The translations under genes and the position numbers were made by a program. A stretch of 64,000 bases of DNA from Alphaproteobacteria bacterium (lineage in GTDB: Bacteria > Pseudomonadota > Alphaproteobacteria > JANQMY01), in the NCBI GenBank assembly GCA_028289425.1, contig JANQPL010000012.1, positions 1 to 64,000 on the forward strand, read 5' to 3'. The notes beneath the pieces are model-generated. The model searched no databases. It was not told the DNA's origin and worked only from the letters and a program-made list of their open reading frames with translations. Every line of letters starts with the position of its first letter. Position 1 is the stretch's first letter. Positions 32,921 to 42,723 of this stretch are shown here, piece by piece.

Positions 32921-34028
32921 AGTATTCGATCACACTACGGATCGATTTGCCTTCATGCATGAGGTCGAAGGCTTCGTTGATTTTCTCGAGCGGCATTTTG
33001 TGGGTGATCATTTCGTCAATGGCGATCTGACCGTTCATATACCAATCGACAATTTTGGGCACATCGGTGCGGCTGCGCGCACCGCCAAAGGCGGTACCTT
33101 TCCAGACGCGCCCGGTGACCAATTGGAAGGGGCGCGTGGAGATCTCCTCGCCCGCGCCGGCAACGCCAACGATGACACTTTCCCCCCAACCGCGATGACA
33201 GCATTCCAATGCTTGACGCATGGTTTCCACTTTGCCGATGCATTCAAAGCTGTAATCCGCACCGCCGCCGGTAAGGTCGACCAGATAGGGGACAAGGTCG
33301 CCTTCCACCTCATTGGGATTCACGAAATGGGTCATGCCGTATTTCTCCGCAAGCGGAACACGGCCCGGGTTAATGTCGATGCCGACGATCTGTTCGGCGC
33401 CCACCAGGCGAGCGCCCTGAACCACGTTAAGGCCAATGCCGCCCAGGCCGAACACGACCACCCGTGATCCCGCTTCCACTTTTGCCGTGTTGATCACAGC
33501 GCCGATGCCTGTCGTCACTCCACAGCCGATGTAGCAAATCTTATCGAAAGGCGCGTCCTCGCGCACTTTGGCGACAGCGATTTCGGGAAGCACGATAAAG
33601 TTCGAGAAGGTGGATGTGCCCATATAGTGGTGGATCATGTCTTTGCCTAACGAAAAGCGCGACGTTTCGTCAGGCATAAGGCCGCGGCCTTGGGTGTCAC
33701 GGATCGATGTGCATAGATTCGTTTTGGGATGCAGGCACGATTTGCATTCGCGACATTCCGGCACATAGAGCGGTATTACGTGATCTCCTGCTTTGACCGT
33801 CGACACGCCCGCGCCCACATCGGCGACAATGCCGGCGCCTTCATGGCCGAGCACGCTTGGGAATATGCCTTCGGGATCGCGCCCGGATAATGTGTAGGCG
33901 TCGGTGTGGCAAACACCCGCAGCTTTAAGCTCCACCAGAACTTCGCCTTCCTTTGGTCCTTCCAAATTAAGGGTTTCGAGGGTGAGTGGTTTGCCTGCTT
34001 CGTAGGCGACAGCGGCTTTGGTTTCCAC
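32919..34028 (-). CDS. S-(hydroxymethyl)glutathione dehydrogenase / class III alcohol dehydrogenase
   Basis: A 369-residue zinc enzyme. The catalytic-zinc block GHEGAGIVADVGAGV, the structural-zinc cysteines in PECRECKSCLHPKTNLC, and the NAD motif FGLGGIGLNVVQGARLVGA are present, as is GRVWKGTAFGGARSRTDVP, typical of glutathione-dependent formaldehyde dehydrogenase. It oxidises the formaldehyde-glutathione adduct. No S-formylglutathione hydrolase gene is adjacent. Formaldehyde detoxification would suit the GcvT-linked oxidase operon at 47.8-52.2 kb if that makes formaldehyde, but this is inference. Confidence 0.95.
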   Translation of the reverse strand: METKAAVAYEAGKPLTLETLNLEGPKEGEVLVELKAAGVCHTDAYTLSGRDPEGIFPSVLGHEGAGIVADVGAGVSTVKAGDHVIPLYVPECRECKSCLHPKTNLCTSIRDTQGRGLMPDETSRFSLGKDMIHHYMGTSTFSNFIVLPEIAVAKVREDAPFDKICYIGCGVTTGIGAVINTAKVEAGSRVVVFGLGGIGLNVVQGARLVGAEQIVGIDINPGRVPLAEKYGMTHFVNPNEVEGDLVPYLVDLTGGGADYSFECIGKVETMRQALECCHRGWGESVIVGVAGAGEEISTRPFQLVTGRVWKGTAFGGARSRTDVPKIVDWYMNGQIAIDEMITHKMPLEKINEAFDLMHEGKSIRSVIEY

Positions 34029-34138
34029 AATGATCCCTTTCTTTATTGTATCTTCCCGCCGGGCACCTTAGGAATTGGGCGCCTTGGTGGCAAGGGCAGG
34101 GGTCGCCGCGCGCGGCATTACGCAAGACAGGAAGTCAT

Positions 34139-35224
34139 GTGATCGTAATTTGGTTTTTGATCGCAGCGATATCGCTGGCAACACTCTTTGCCCTTGTCGC
34201 GCCGCTGATGAGGTCAGGGGTTGCGCGGCGTCCCGGTGGCGATAGCCGCGCGGTCTATGAAGATCAGTTGGCGGAGTTAGAGCGCGATGTGGATCGCGGC
34301 GTCATCTCGCCGGAAGAAGCCGATGGGTTGCGCACGGAAATTTCCAGGCGGTTGTTGGATGCGGACGAAAAAGAAGGCGGCACGCCACAGGCCGACCTAT
34401 CCTCAAACACACTAAGGCAGGTCGCCGGCGTAACGTCGGTTCTCCTCATTGGCGGAAGTGCCCTTTTGTACGTGTGGTTGGGCAGTCCCCACTTGCCCGG
34501 CGTTCCCGCTTCCGAACGCGCCGCCGAACGCGAATACGTGCAGAACATCGAGAAGCTCGCGGTGATGATGAAGGCGAACCCAGAGGACCCCAAGGGTTGG
34601 CGATTCCTCGCGGTCGGATATCGCGCCATGGGGCGCTTGGAGGATGCGGCGGCCGCGTATGAACAGGCCGTCACTCGGGGGGAGGCCGATGCCGAACTCA
34701 TGACCGACTACGGTGAAATTCTTCTGCTGCTCAATCAAGGCCGCATCACCGATCGGGCCCGCGAACTTTTCGAAAGCGCGGTTAAGGCAGACCCGGAAGA
34801 TCAGCGGGCGCAGTATTATCGCGCGCTTGCCTTGATGCAATCGGATCAATTGGAACAGGCGCTTGTGGAATTCCAGGCCCTTCAGCGCACGGCTCCCGAA
34901 GATGCCCCTTGGCTTCAAGGGATTGAGGCGCGCATTAACGAGATCGAGCAGATGCGCCAAGCCTCCGGCGAAGCGGACGTGGCGGAACTCAGACAAAACC
35001 CGGACATTCTTGCAATGGTCCAAGGGCTTGCCGAGCGGCTGGAGGAAAATCCCGACGATTTGGAAGGATGGTTGCGTCTTATCCGTTCTTACACTGTGTT
35101 GGATCAGATCGACCTGGCCCTTGAGGCCGTGTCGACTGCCCTCGACACTTTCGACGGGCAGGAACAGGCCGTCTCCGCCATTAATGCGCTTACGGAGGAA
35201 TTGGGTTTAGCCGAGACGAACTAA
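34139..35224 (+). CDS. ccmI: Cytochrome c maturation protein CcmI
   Basis: A 361-residue membrane protein starting at GTG 34139 with AGGAAG just upstream. Two membrane helices (about 3-22 and 93-113) flank a cytoplasmic loop with AVYEDQLAELERDVDRGVISPEEADGLRTEISRRLL (the leucine-zipper-like CcmI motif). The periplasmic C-terminal part has TPR repeats (GWRFLAVGYRAMGRLEDAAAAYEQAV and later). It chaperones apocytochrome c to the CcmFH heme lyase. The ccmE-F-H genes follow only after a lipoprotein gene on the other strand and a repeat element. Confidence 0.9.
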   Translation: MIVIWFLIAAISLATLFALVAPLMRSGVARRPGGDSRAVYEDQLAELERDVDRGVISPEEADGLRTEISRRLLDADEKEGGTPQADLSSNTLRQVAGVTSVLLIGGSALLYVWLGSPHLPGVPASERAAEREYVQNIEKLAVMMKANPEDPKGWRFLAVGYRAMGRLEDAAAAYEQAVTRGEADAELMTDYGEILLLLNQGRITDRARELFESAVKADPEDQRAQYYRALALMQSDQLEQALVEFQALQRTAPEDAPWLQGIEARINEIEQMRQASGEADVAELRQNPDILAMVQGLAERLEENPDDLEGWLRLIRSYTVLDQIDLALEAVSTALDTFDGQEQAVSAINALTEELGLAETN

Positions 35225-35832
35225 ATCGCCTGTTTGAACTCGCCATAAAGCTCCGGAAACAAATCGCCAGGCGGCTGCGCGTCCACAAATGCCGCCAACT
35301 CGGCAGAGCTAGCGGTAATCCGTATGGTTCGGGAGAGACCGGACGACGATACACTGCCGGCAAGCGTACCGTCTTGGATTGCCGTTTCGAATCTATCGGC
35401 GTCGGCGAAGTATAATGCCAGTACGCCCTCGTCGTTCAGCGTGTAGCGCATGAGATGGAACCCATTGAGTTCCTCGACCGGTTGTCCATCGCTTTCGGTC
35501 CAATAGACGTTCAAGTAGTGCCCATTGGTGAGCCGCGAACTGGTCACATCGAACTCCGCCCAGCCGCCGTCGGCTTCGTCGGCCGTTTGGGCGGTGACGA
35601 GGATTGCCTTCAATTTGCGCTCGACGGTTTCCACGAAATGCAGAAAGACGGGCTGGTCTTCATCGTCAATGCTGCCGATCCAAGCGCCCATAAGGCGACG
35701 GTCTAGCGGTTCAGTTTCGGACGTCGGCAGGGGGTTTTGGGCGGTGGGCAGACAGGCGGCAAGGGTCAATGCGAGGGCGAGACCCAAGATGGCCCGAAAT
35801 GCGCCTTGAAATCCGCCAAATACAGCGCGCAT
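35221..35832 (-). CDS. Predicted lipoprotein of unknown function
   Basis: A 203-residue protein with a lipoprotein signal, lipobox LAAC with Cys27. The mature part is beta-rich (WIGSIDDEDQPVFLHFVET, LNVYWTESDGQPVEELNGFHLMRYTLNDEGVLALYFAD) and looks like a lipocalin-like or extracellular sandwich fold of unknown role. ATG at 35832 is chosen as nearest the signal. Its 3' end overlaps the ccmI stop by 4 bases. It sits inside what is elsewhere a continuous ccmI-ccmE-ccmF-ccmH operon. Confidence 0.75.
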   Translation of the reverse strand: MRAVFGGFQGAFRAILGLALALTLAACLPTAQNPLPTSETEPLDRRLMGAWIGSIDDEDQPVFLHFVETVERKLKAILVTAQTADEADGGWAEFDVTSSRLTNGHYLNVYWTESDGQPVEELNGFHLMRYTLNDEGVLALYFADADRFETAIQDGTLAGSVSSSGLSRTIRITASSAELAAFVDAQPPGDLFPELYGEFKQAI

Positions 35833-35894
35833 GTTTGACACCCCCGCCGAAACCGCCACATCTCGTTTATGTCATCGAACGAATTGGGCCGAAC

Positions 35895-36040
35895 TAGGGC
35901 ATGATCGTTTTTCAAGGAAATTAATCATGCCCTAGATTCTTTGGTTGTCGCGCCTGCCTGCGCGAAGCCGCAGCTTCGCTTCGGCGAAGGCAGGCGATCG
36001 GACGGTTAACCGGGTGCCACTTAACCTGATCGCGCTCTGA
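35895..36040. repeat. Dispersed 145-bp repeat, copy A
   Basis: Begins with a gggcatgat/atcatgccct palindrome, then a gcctgcc/ggcaggc stem around gaagc/gcttc inner pairs, and ends with gacggttaaccgg and ccacttaacctgat blocks. Copy B at 55509-55655 matches over nearly the entire length, with a few base differences. It lies between the lipoprotein gene and ccmE. Confidence 0.8.
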
Positions 36041-36161
36041 GACCATAGGTTAATCCAATGGTTCGCGTCATCATGCCAACTTGCGGCCCAAATCAAGGTT
36101 TTGTATGGCCCTAGGGGTCGTGGGTTGCGCATGCGCGGCCCATATTTGTCGGAGTGAATGA

Positions 36162-36617
36162 ATGACGCGTCGTCGCCGTCGCTTAACCTTAGTCATCGCC
36201 GGGCTAGCCACCTTGTCGGTCGCAGCCTTGTTGGTCCTCACGGCTTTGGAAGACAACATTGTGTTCTTCTATAGCCCGTCGGAAGTGGCCGCCCGAGAGA
36301 TCCCGGCAGAGCAGCTTATTCGGGTTGGCGGCTTGGTGGCTGAGAACAGCGTCAAACACGGCGCGGCTGACCTGGTGGAATTCACGGTGACCGACGGGGC
36401 GGAGACCGTGCGCGTTCAGTTTTCAGGATCGCTGCCGGACCTTTTTCGGGAAGGCCAAGGCGTGGTTGTCGAAGGAGCCTTTAACAATACGAAACTTTTC
36501 TTGGCCTCGAACGTACTCGCAAAACACGACGAAAACTATATGCCGCCCGAAGTAGCCGACGCCCTAAAGAAAGGCGGCAACTGGCATGGCGATGAACATG
36601 AAGAGGCCCGGCCGTGA
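36162..36617 (+). CDS. ccmE: Cytochrome c maturation protein CcmE (heme chaperone)
   Basis: A 151-residue protein with a membrane anchor (about 8-28) and an OB-fold periplasmic domain. The heme-binding His is in LAKHDENYMPPEV, the family signature, with the following Tyr that ligates heme. RVGGLVAENSVK and the beta strands fit. It carries heme to CcmFH. It overlaps ccmF by 4 bases (ATGA-type overlap). Confidence 0.95.
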   Translation: MTRRRRRLTLVIAGLATLSVAALLVLTALEDNIVFFYSPSEVAAREIPAEQLIRVGGLVAENSVKHGAADLVEFTVTDGAETVRVQFSGSLPDLFREGQGVVVEGAFNNTKLFLASNVLAKHDENYMPPEVADALKKGGNWHGDEHEEARP

Positions 36618-38602
36618 CCGCTGAACTCGGTCAGTTCTTTCTTATTCTTGCCTTTTGTGTGTCGGTGCTGCAGGCGACCGTACCGCTCTACGGCGCCCAT
36701 AAAGGCATTTTGCCCCTCATGCAGATGGGCGACCGAGCCGCGCAGGCACAGCTCACTCTGGTCGGTGCGTCGTTCGCGTGTTTGACCTATTTGTTCGTCG
36801 TTTCCGATTTCTCCGTACAGAACGTGTTCATGAACTCCCACACGGCCAAACCGATGATCTACAAGATTGCCGGCGTGTGGGGCAATCATGAAGGGTCGAT
36901 GCTGTTATGGCTGCTGATCTTGGCGGCGTTCGGCGCCTTGGTGGCGACGTTCGGGAACAACCTTCCCGTGGATTTCAGGGCGCGTGTGCTGGGCGTGCAC
37001 GCGATCATCTCAACGCTCTTTCTGCTGTTTGTTTTGCTCACCTCCAATCCGTTCAACCGGGTTGTTCCGGTGCCCCTCGAAGGGCAGGGGTTGAACCCCA
37101 TTCTGCAAGATCCCGGGCTCGCGTTTCATCCGCCGTTTCTCTATTTCGGCTATGTGGGATTTTCCATGGCCTATTCCTTTGCGGTAGCGGGGCTCATCGG
37201 CGGCAACATCAATCCGGCCTGGGCCCGTTGGGTGCGCCCGTGGACGTTGGCGGCTTGGGTTGCGCTCACCATCGGGATCGGCTTGGGCAGCTGGTGGGCC
37301 TACTACGAACTGGGTTGGGGCGGCTGGTGGTTTTGGGATCCTGTGGAGAACGCATCGTTTATGCCATGGCTCGTCGGAACCGCGCTGCTTCATTCGGCGA
37401 TCGTCGTTGAAAAACGAAACACGCTGAAGGTTTGGACGATCTTTCTCGCGATCACCACGTTCGGGCTCAGCCTGTTAGGAACGTTCCTTGTGCGCAGCGG
37501 TGTTCTCAGTTCGGTTCACGCGTTTGCAAACGATCCGGATCGCGGCCTGTTCATCCTGCTTATTCTGATTGTGCTGGTGGGTGGTGCGTTCGCGCTTTTT
37601 GCGTGGCGTGCCCGACAATTCGCGCCGGGTCCGATGTTCGCGACCGTAAGCCGTGAGAGCGGATTGATCCTCAACAATCTGTTTTTGATGGTTGCGGCCG
37701 CGACCGTTTTTATTGGAACGCTCTATCCCTTGTTCATCGATGCCTTGGGGCTTGCAAAGATTTCGGTCGGTCCGCCCTATTTTAACGGCACCTTTATCCC
37801 GCTCATGATCCCGCTGATGCTTGCCGTGCCTATTGGCGCAAGCCTGTCCTGGAAGCGGGCGGATTTACCAGGCGTGATGCAAAGGCTTTGGGTGGTGATG
37901 GTCGCCAGCATTGCCGTCGCGCTGCTGCTTTTGGCGTTTCAGGGCATTGGTCAGGCCCTTGCAGCCATCGGCTTCGGGCTCGCCACTTGGCTTGTGCTTG
38001 GCTCTCTCTTCGAGTTGATACGCCGATCAAATCTTTTTGTCGCGCCTTTGGGGCGGTCTGTTGAACTACTCCGCAGTACGCCGCGCTCCACATACGGAAT
38101 GGTGGTGGCACATGCCGGGCTTGGTGTGTTGGTGGCGGGCATTACGGGTGTATCGCTGTGGCAGTCGGAAAAGGTGGATGCCCTGAAGGTCGGTGATGTG
38201 ATGACCATCGGCGGATATCAAGTCACCTTGGAGCGGGTCGATCCAGTGGAAGGTCCGAACTATCTTGCGACGCGTGGCGTGTTTTTACTCGAGCGCAACG
38301 GCCAGCGGCTCGCCGAGCTGACGCCCGAGCGGCGGCAATACTCACCCGGCGGCCAGATCACCACGGAAGCCGGCATTCGGTCGACCCTGTGGAGTGATGT
38401 CTATGTCACTATCGGTGAGCCGGCGCCGAACGATGCCTCCCGGCGCACCGTGCGCCTGTATGAAAAGCCGCTGGTGGTGTGGCTGTGGATCGGCGCGTCG
38501 TTGATGGCGCTGGGCGGCGGGCTCTCTCTCACCGACCGACGGCTGCGGATTGGTGTGCCAAGGGCCCGACGCTCGGATCCCGAGGTGCTTGCCCATGTAT
38601 AG
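36614..38602 (+). CDS. ccmF: Cytochrome c heme lyase subunit CcmF
   Basis: A 662-residue multi-pass membrane protein. The WWD domain is [26 protein letters not shown], flanked by conserved His residues ([28 protein letters not shown]). With CcmH it ligates heme to CxxCH motifs in apocytochromes. It starts at GTG 36614 within the end of ccmE, and its last bases overlap ccmH, showing tight coupling. Confidence 0.96.
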   Translation: MTAELGQFFLILAFCVSVLQATVPLYGAHKGILPLMQMGDRAAQAQLTLVGASFACLTYLFVVSDFSVQNVFMNSHTAKPMIYKIAGVWGNHEGSMLLWLLILAAFGALVATFGNNLPVDFRARVLGVHAIISTLFLLFVLLTSNPFNRVVPVPLEGQGLNPILQDPGLAFHPPFLYFGYVGFSMAYSFAVAGLIGGNINPAWARWVRPWTLAAWVALTIGIGLGSWWAYYELGWGGWWFWDPVENASFMPWLVGTALLHSAIVVEKRNTLKVWTIFLAITTFGLSLLGTFLVRSGVLSSVHAFANDPDRGLFILLILIVLVGGAFALFAWRARQFAPGPMFATVSRESGLILNNLFLMVAAATVFIGTLYPLFIDALGLAKISVGPPYFNGTFIPLMIPLMLAVPIGASLSWKRADLPGVMQRLWVVMVASIAVALLLLAFQGIGQALAAIGFGLATWLVLGSLFELIRRSNLFVAPLGRSVELLRSTPRSTYGMVVAHAGLGVLVAGITGVSLWQSEKVDALKVGDVMTIGGYQVTLERVDPVEGPNYLATRGVFLLERNGQRLAELTPERRQYSPGGQITTEAGIRSTLWSDVYVTIGEPAPNDASRRTVRLYEKPLVVWLWIGASLMALGGGLSLTDRRLRIGVPRARRSDPEVLAHV

Positions 38603-39056
38603 GCTTGCAACGTTTGTCATTGCGTTTTGCATCGGCTTGTCCACACCCGTATTGAGCGTGGAGCCTGACGAGATCCTCTCAGATCCGGCTCTGGAAGAGC
38701 GGGCGCGCGCGATCTCACAGCAACTGCGCTGTCTGGTTTGCCAAAACGAGTCGATCGATTCTTCCAATGCGGATGTGGCGCGAGATTTGCGGGTTATTGT
38801 ACGCGAGCGCCTGCAGGCGGGCGATAGCGATGAAGAGATCATCGACTTCGTGGTCGGCCGCTACGGTGATTTTGTGTTGCTCAACCCACCCCTCCGTAGC
38901 CGGACGGTTCTGCTTTGGGCGACGCCGGCAATTCTACTGGGGGCGGGCGGCCTGTTGATTTTTCTCTTCTATCGAAACATGGCTGGTCGACGCGTCGATA
39001 CGCCTGATTTGTCGCCGGACGAAAAACAGCGTCTCGAGCGCTATTTGGGCTCGTGA
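38595..39056 (+). CDS. ccmH: Cytochrome c-type biogenesis protein CcmH (thioreductase subunit)
   Basis: A 153-residue protein. The signal is about residues 1-20, followed by the redox motif [11 protein letters not shown] (LRCxxCQ), [10 protein letters not shown], then a C-terminal membrane helix (about 108-127). It keeps apocytochrome cysteines reduced for heme attachment. ATG at 38595 overlaps ccmF by 8 bases. Genes for ccmABCD and ccmG are not in the window. Confidence 0.95.
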   Translation: MYRLATFVIAFCIGLSTPVLSVEPDEILSDPALEERARAISQQLRCLVCQNESIDSSNADVARDLRVIVRERLQAGDSDEEIIDFVVGRYGDFVLLNPPLRSRTVLLWATPAILLGAGGLLIFLFYRNMAGRRVDTPDLSPDEKQRLERYLGS

Positions 39057-39065
39057 AGCGGCCAA

Positions 39066-39536
39066 TCAGGAAGCGGGCTTTTTGACAAAGGCAGCATCGG
39101 TAAGGATGAAGACCGTGACGGTTTCATCTGTCTTCTTAAGCATTGCCTCGATCACATTCATGCCATTGACGGTCTCTTCGCCGTCTTTGAAGCGCCCATC
39201 ATGGGCCAAGGCGACCGGTGTGAAACTGGATTCGTAGTTGATGACTTCACATTCTCCATTGGCCATGCGCGAGGACATGAGGCGCATGGTTGGATGTTCC
39301 CGCCCGAACACGTGAAGCGTTTCGCCATTGATGCTGCGGCGTTGTGCCAGCATGTCTTTGTTAAGCGCTTCTGCCAGTTCCTCGGCAACGGATTTATTCA
39401 TACAAAAGAACAAGCCCGCTTCGCGCCGTTCGACCCCTTCTTCAAAGGGCAGCAGAGATGCGGCGGTCTGCGCGAAACCGATCGCCGCGGCCGTTAGTGC
39501 TGCTGTTAAGAAACAGATGCCGGAAAGGGCGCGCAT
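39066..39536 (-). CDS. Secreted protein of unknown function
   Basis: A 156-residue protein with a signal peptide (MRALSGICFLTAALTAAAIGFAQT, about residues 1-23). The mature part contains two Cys (FFCMNKSVAEELAEAL and NGECEVINYESSFTPVA) that could form a disulfide, and ends in a basic tail KKPAS. No domain is recognised. It is convergent with ccmH, 9 bases apart, and divergent from the hydrolase-OsmC gene. Confidence 0.7.
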   Translation of the reverse strand: MRALSGICFLTAALTAAAIGFAQTAASLLPFEEGVERREAGLFFCMNKSVAEELAEALNKDMLAQRRSINGETLHVFGREHPTMRLMSSRMANGECEVINYESSFTPVALAHDGRFKDGEETVNGMNVIEAMLKKTDETVTVFILTDAAFVKKPAS

Positions 39537-39657
39537 AGGGGCGTTCTCCTGTGAACCGGTCAGTTTTGTCCCATGCAGGGCGCCTCAGCGCAATGTGTTT
39601 TGTGACGGTGTCGACAGGCGGGTAGGATGCGGCCCTTCCTCCTCTCGAAAGGATGTG

Positions 39658-40914
39658 ATGATGGTCAAAAAATTCGAGCGCGTAGCATTTGCGGGCAGCT
39701 TGGGCGATGAACTGGCAGCCAGGCTTGATCTTCCGGACGGTCAAGTACAGGCGGTGGCACTCTTTGCCCATTGCTTTACCTGTTCGAAAGACATTTTCGC
39801 GGCGGCGCGCATTTCGCAAGGGCTCACCCAGGCGGGATTTGCCGTGTTTCGCTTCGATTTCACCGGGCTCGGGCAAAGTGGCGGTGATTTTGCCAACACA
39901 AATTTTTCGTCCAACGTGGCGGATTTGATCGCCGCGGCAGATCACCTGAGAGAAACCCGGTCGGCGCCGCAAATCCTAATCGGCCATAGCCTGGGGGGCG
40001 CGGCCGTTATCCAAGCAGCGTCGCACATCCCCGAAGTGCAAGCGGTGGCGACCATCGGTGCGCCGGCGGAAGCAGACCACGTGGTAGAAAACTTTCATGC
40101 TCAGCTCAACGAAATCGAACAACAGGGGGTTGCGGCAGTCGAACTTGGCGGACGCACTTTCTCGATCAAGAAACAGTTTCTGGACGATTTGAAAAACCAG
40201 TCCATCAAAGCGGCTGCGAAGGAGCTTCGAAAACCGCTGCTCATCATGCATGCACCCCTTGACCAAACCGTTGGAATAGACAACGCCGCGGATCTGTTTG
40301 TCGCCGCGCGTCACCCCAAGAGTTTTATTTCCTTGGACACGGCGGATCATCTTCTGACCGCAAAGTCTGATGCGGCCTATGTAGCCCAGGTGTTGGCGGC
40401 TTGGGCGTCGCGATACGTCGATTTCGAGAAACCGGCCGATCAAGGCCGAGACATACCGAAGCCCATCGAAGGCGGCGTTGTTGTGCGCGAAACCCGCAAC
40501 GGTAAGTTCCAGCAGGATGTTGTTGTGGGTCCGCATCTTCAATATGCGGATGAGCCCAAATCATTCGGCGGCGATGAGACAGGGCCGACCCCTTATGAAT
40601 TCGTCAGCGCCGGGCTTGGCGCCTGCACCTCCATGACCATGCGCATGTATGCGGACCGAAAGAAATGGCCGGTGGAGCGCATTACGGTCACGGTGCATCA
40701 CGACAAGATCCATGGGAAAGACTGTGACGAGTGTGATGTCAGCCCCAATGCCAAGATCGATCAATTCGTGCGGGACATCGAAATCGAAGGCGATCTTGAC
40801 CAAGAGCAGTTGGATAAGCTGATGGAGATTGCCGACAAGTGTCCGGTTCACCGCACGCTCAACGCGCCGGTGCACATACCAACCAATCTCGTGGGGGGTG
40901 GTGCGTCTGACTAA
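39658..40914 (+). CDS. Bifunctional alpha/beta hydrolase - OsmC family fusion
   Basis: A 418-residue fusion. The first 255 residues are an alpha/beta hydrolase with nucleophile elbow GHSLGGAAV, acidic residue near HAPLDQTVGI and His in LDTADHLLT. The last 150 are an OsmC domain with SAGLGACTSMTMRMYADRKKW and DKCPVHRTLNAPV, holding the two peroxidatic-type cysteines. Such fusions occur in many proteobacteria and are thought to combine esterase and peroxide-reducing activities. ATG at 39658 or 39661 follows the gaaagga ribosome-binding site. Confidence 0.92.
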   Translation: MMVKKFERVAFAGSLGDELAARLDLPDGQVQAVALFAHCFTCSKDIFAAARISQGLTQAGFAVFRFDFTGLGQSGGDFANTNFSSNVADLIAAADHLRETRSAPQILIGHSLGGAAVIQAASHIPEVQAVATIGAPAEADHVVENFHAQLNEIEQQGVAAVELGGRTFSIKKQFLDDLKNQSIKAAAKELRKPLLIMHAPLDQTVGIDNAADLFVAARHPKSFISLDTADHLLTAKSDAAYVAQVLAAWASRYVDFEKPADQGRDIPKPIEGGVVVRETRNGKFQQDVVVGPHLQYADEPKSFGGDETGPTPYEFVSAGLGACTSMTMRMYADRKKWPVERITVTVHHDKIHGKDCDECDVSPNAKIDQFVRDIEIEGDLDQEQLDKLMEIADKCPVHRTLNAPVHIPTNLVGGGASD

Positions 40915-42332
40915 TGGGCCTCTTCTGATTGTTCCTCTTTGACGAAGAACATGAGCAGAAAGCCCACCACGAAGAAGGCGAGTACGATGGCGAAGCCGGC
41001 TCGCTGGCTTTGAAAGATGGCGGTCGTAATGCCGATGGCGAAGGGGGCTATGAAAGCTGTTGCTTTTCCGGTCAACGTATAGAGGCCGAAAAACTCGCCT
41101 GCCATATTAGGCGGTACGATGCGCGCGAGCATGGTGCGGCTTGAGGCCAAACCGGGGCCGGCAAACAATCCACCAAACATGGCAACGGAGATAAACAGCT
41201 GCTCCGGGAAGGTGGTGAAGCCAAGGGCTGTGTAAAGACCTCCAAGCAATGGCATTTGCGTGACCGCAACGCTCTCAGGGGTCCAGAAGAACAGGACGAT
41301 GTCGGGCGTGATGCTGATGGAGACAACATTGGTCAAGGCAAATCCGGCAACCGCTATCATGATGGTTTTTTTTGACCCGATTTTGTCGTCGAGCCAGCCG
41401 CCGACGGCACCGCCGATCGCCGATATGTTCAACGTGATAAGCGCGAATATGCCTACTTGGGCTGTGGTCCAGCCAAAGATGCCGGCTGCGTAAATGCCGA
41501 TGAAGGCGAAGACGGCGGTCATGCCGTCATAATAGATAAGCCGGGCCAGCAGGTAGATCGCGATATTGCGGTAATGGGATAGTGCCTTGAAGGTTTCATA
41601 GAGCCGCGTCAGGCCAACGCGCGTTGCGGTCGCAACGCTGAGATCGGTGCGCGGAATGTCGGGCGTAAAAAAGAACAGCGGTAGAATCAAAATGCCCAGC
41701 CACACAGCCGTGAGCGGACCGACAATACGATCGGGTCCGAAAGCATCTTTGTCGAGACCGAGCGCGGGCGTTTCCGGCAGCGAAAAGAAGAACAACCAAA
41801 TCAGAAAGACCGTGGAGCCTGCAACATATTGCGAGCTGTATCCGAGACCGCTGAGCTTGCCCACCGCATTGTGGCTCACTAAAGACGGCAGCATGGCATT
41901 GTGGTAGACGCTTGCGAACTCCAGCATGACCGCCGATAGGATGAGGCAAAAGATGACAAGAGGCAGCAGTTCCGGCATGGCGGGCGATGCAAACCACAAG
42001 CCAATTGTGGAAACGCCGGCGACGGTTGCGAAGATGGCGATGCCTATTTTTCGTGCACCTGTCGCGTCGGCAAGCGAGCCAAGTATGGGGCTCAGCATGG
42101 CGATGACGAGACCGGCCGTGCCCTGAATATATCCCCAATAGGATTGCCCTGTTACCGGATCGCCGATGACGACCGATGAAAAGTACGGGCCGAAGACAAA
42201 AATGTTGATGAGTAAGAAATAGGGACCTTGCGCAAGCTCATAGGCGAGCCAGCCGAATTGTCCGAGCGGTGAAGCTGTTTTGCCCCCAAGAATGGATGTC
42301 GGTTGGTTGCTGTCCAACGCGGCGTCCGCCAT
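40911..42332 (-). CDS. MFS transporter, UMF1 (Atg22-like) family
   Basis: A 473-residue 12-helix membrane protein. GWLAYELAQGPYFLLINIFVFGPYF is the UMF1-type first helix, and AMLSPILGSLADATGARK the MFS loop motif. The centre (MFRLYETFKALSHYRNIA-like linker) and second half LGGLFAGPGLASSRTMLARIVPPNMAGEFFGLYTLTGKATAFI are typical of the Atg22/UMF1 family. The substrate is unknown. ATG at 42332 is chosen over one 15 codons upstream. It is convergent with the OsmC fusion (4-base overlap). Confidence 0.9.
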   Translation of the reverse strand: MADAALDSNQPTSILGGKTASPLGQFGWLAYELAQGPYFLLINIFVFGPYFSSVVIGDPVTGQSYWGYIQGTAGLVIAMLSPILGSLADATGARKIGIAIFATVAGVSTIGLWFASPAMPELLPLVIFCLILSAVMLEFASVYHNAMLPSLVSHNAVGKLSGLGYSSQYVAGSTVFLIWLFFFSLPETPALGLDKDAFGPDRIVGPLTAVWLGILILPLFFFTPDIPRTDLSVATATRVGLTRLYETFKALSHYRNIAIYLLARLIYYDGMTAVFAFIGIYAAGIFGWTTAQVGIFALITLNISAIGGAVGGWLDDKIGSKKTIMIAVAGFALTNVVSISITPDIVLFFWTPESVAVTQMPLLGGLYTALGFTTFPEQLFISVAMFGGLFAGPGLASSRTMLARIVPPNMAGEFFGLYTLTGKATAFIAPFAIGITTAIFQSQRAGFAIVLAFFVVGFLLMFFVKEEQSEEAH

Positions 42333-42723
42333 ATGCGTCTCTTCTAGTGGTTCGATCTGATTCGCGCTGCCGCTCACAATGCATGATCACTCTGCTTTGA
42401 CAACATCGAGCCGGCGCCGCGCGCGAATCACTGTTTCAAATGTGACGTTTTTGTCCCGCGCGTTGCGGCAACAACACGACCTCCTTGTGGATAAGTTTGT
42501 GGACGAAAAAAAATTCGATTTCTCATTTGCTTTTTGTTGGCATTGTCCGGAATCCCAGTAAAATCCTAGCGATTCGCAATGCAGACAACTCGAATCCCTC
42601 TTCTTCTTTGGGGTTCGCGACTTCAACGAAAAGACAAAATTGTTCGCGACGCTATATTTGGTGGCAAAGGGGTGTCCGTATTGCTATATCTTGTGTGTTC
42701 GGACTGACTAAAGGGTTATCTCA
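42333..42723. other. Intergenic region upstream of HU with one DnaA box
   Basis: About 390 bases without a convincing gene. TGTGGATAA at 42486-42494 is a perfect DnaA box (reverse orientation), followed by a near match gtttgtggac. The segment 42500-42620 is AT-rich. A promoter for HU is expected near 42640-42700, but no clear -35/-10 pair was seen. Confidence 0.5.

Noticed and set aside
38443-38455. GCGCAC-C-GTGCGC inside ccmF
   Set aside because: Same half-sites as the polyamine dyad but with a 1-base spacer and inside a coding region; probably chance.
42387-42626. 79-codon frame on the minus strand upstream of HU
   Set aside because: No ribosome-binding site, odd composition, overlaps an AT-rich region; unlikely to be a gene.
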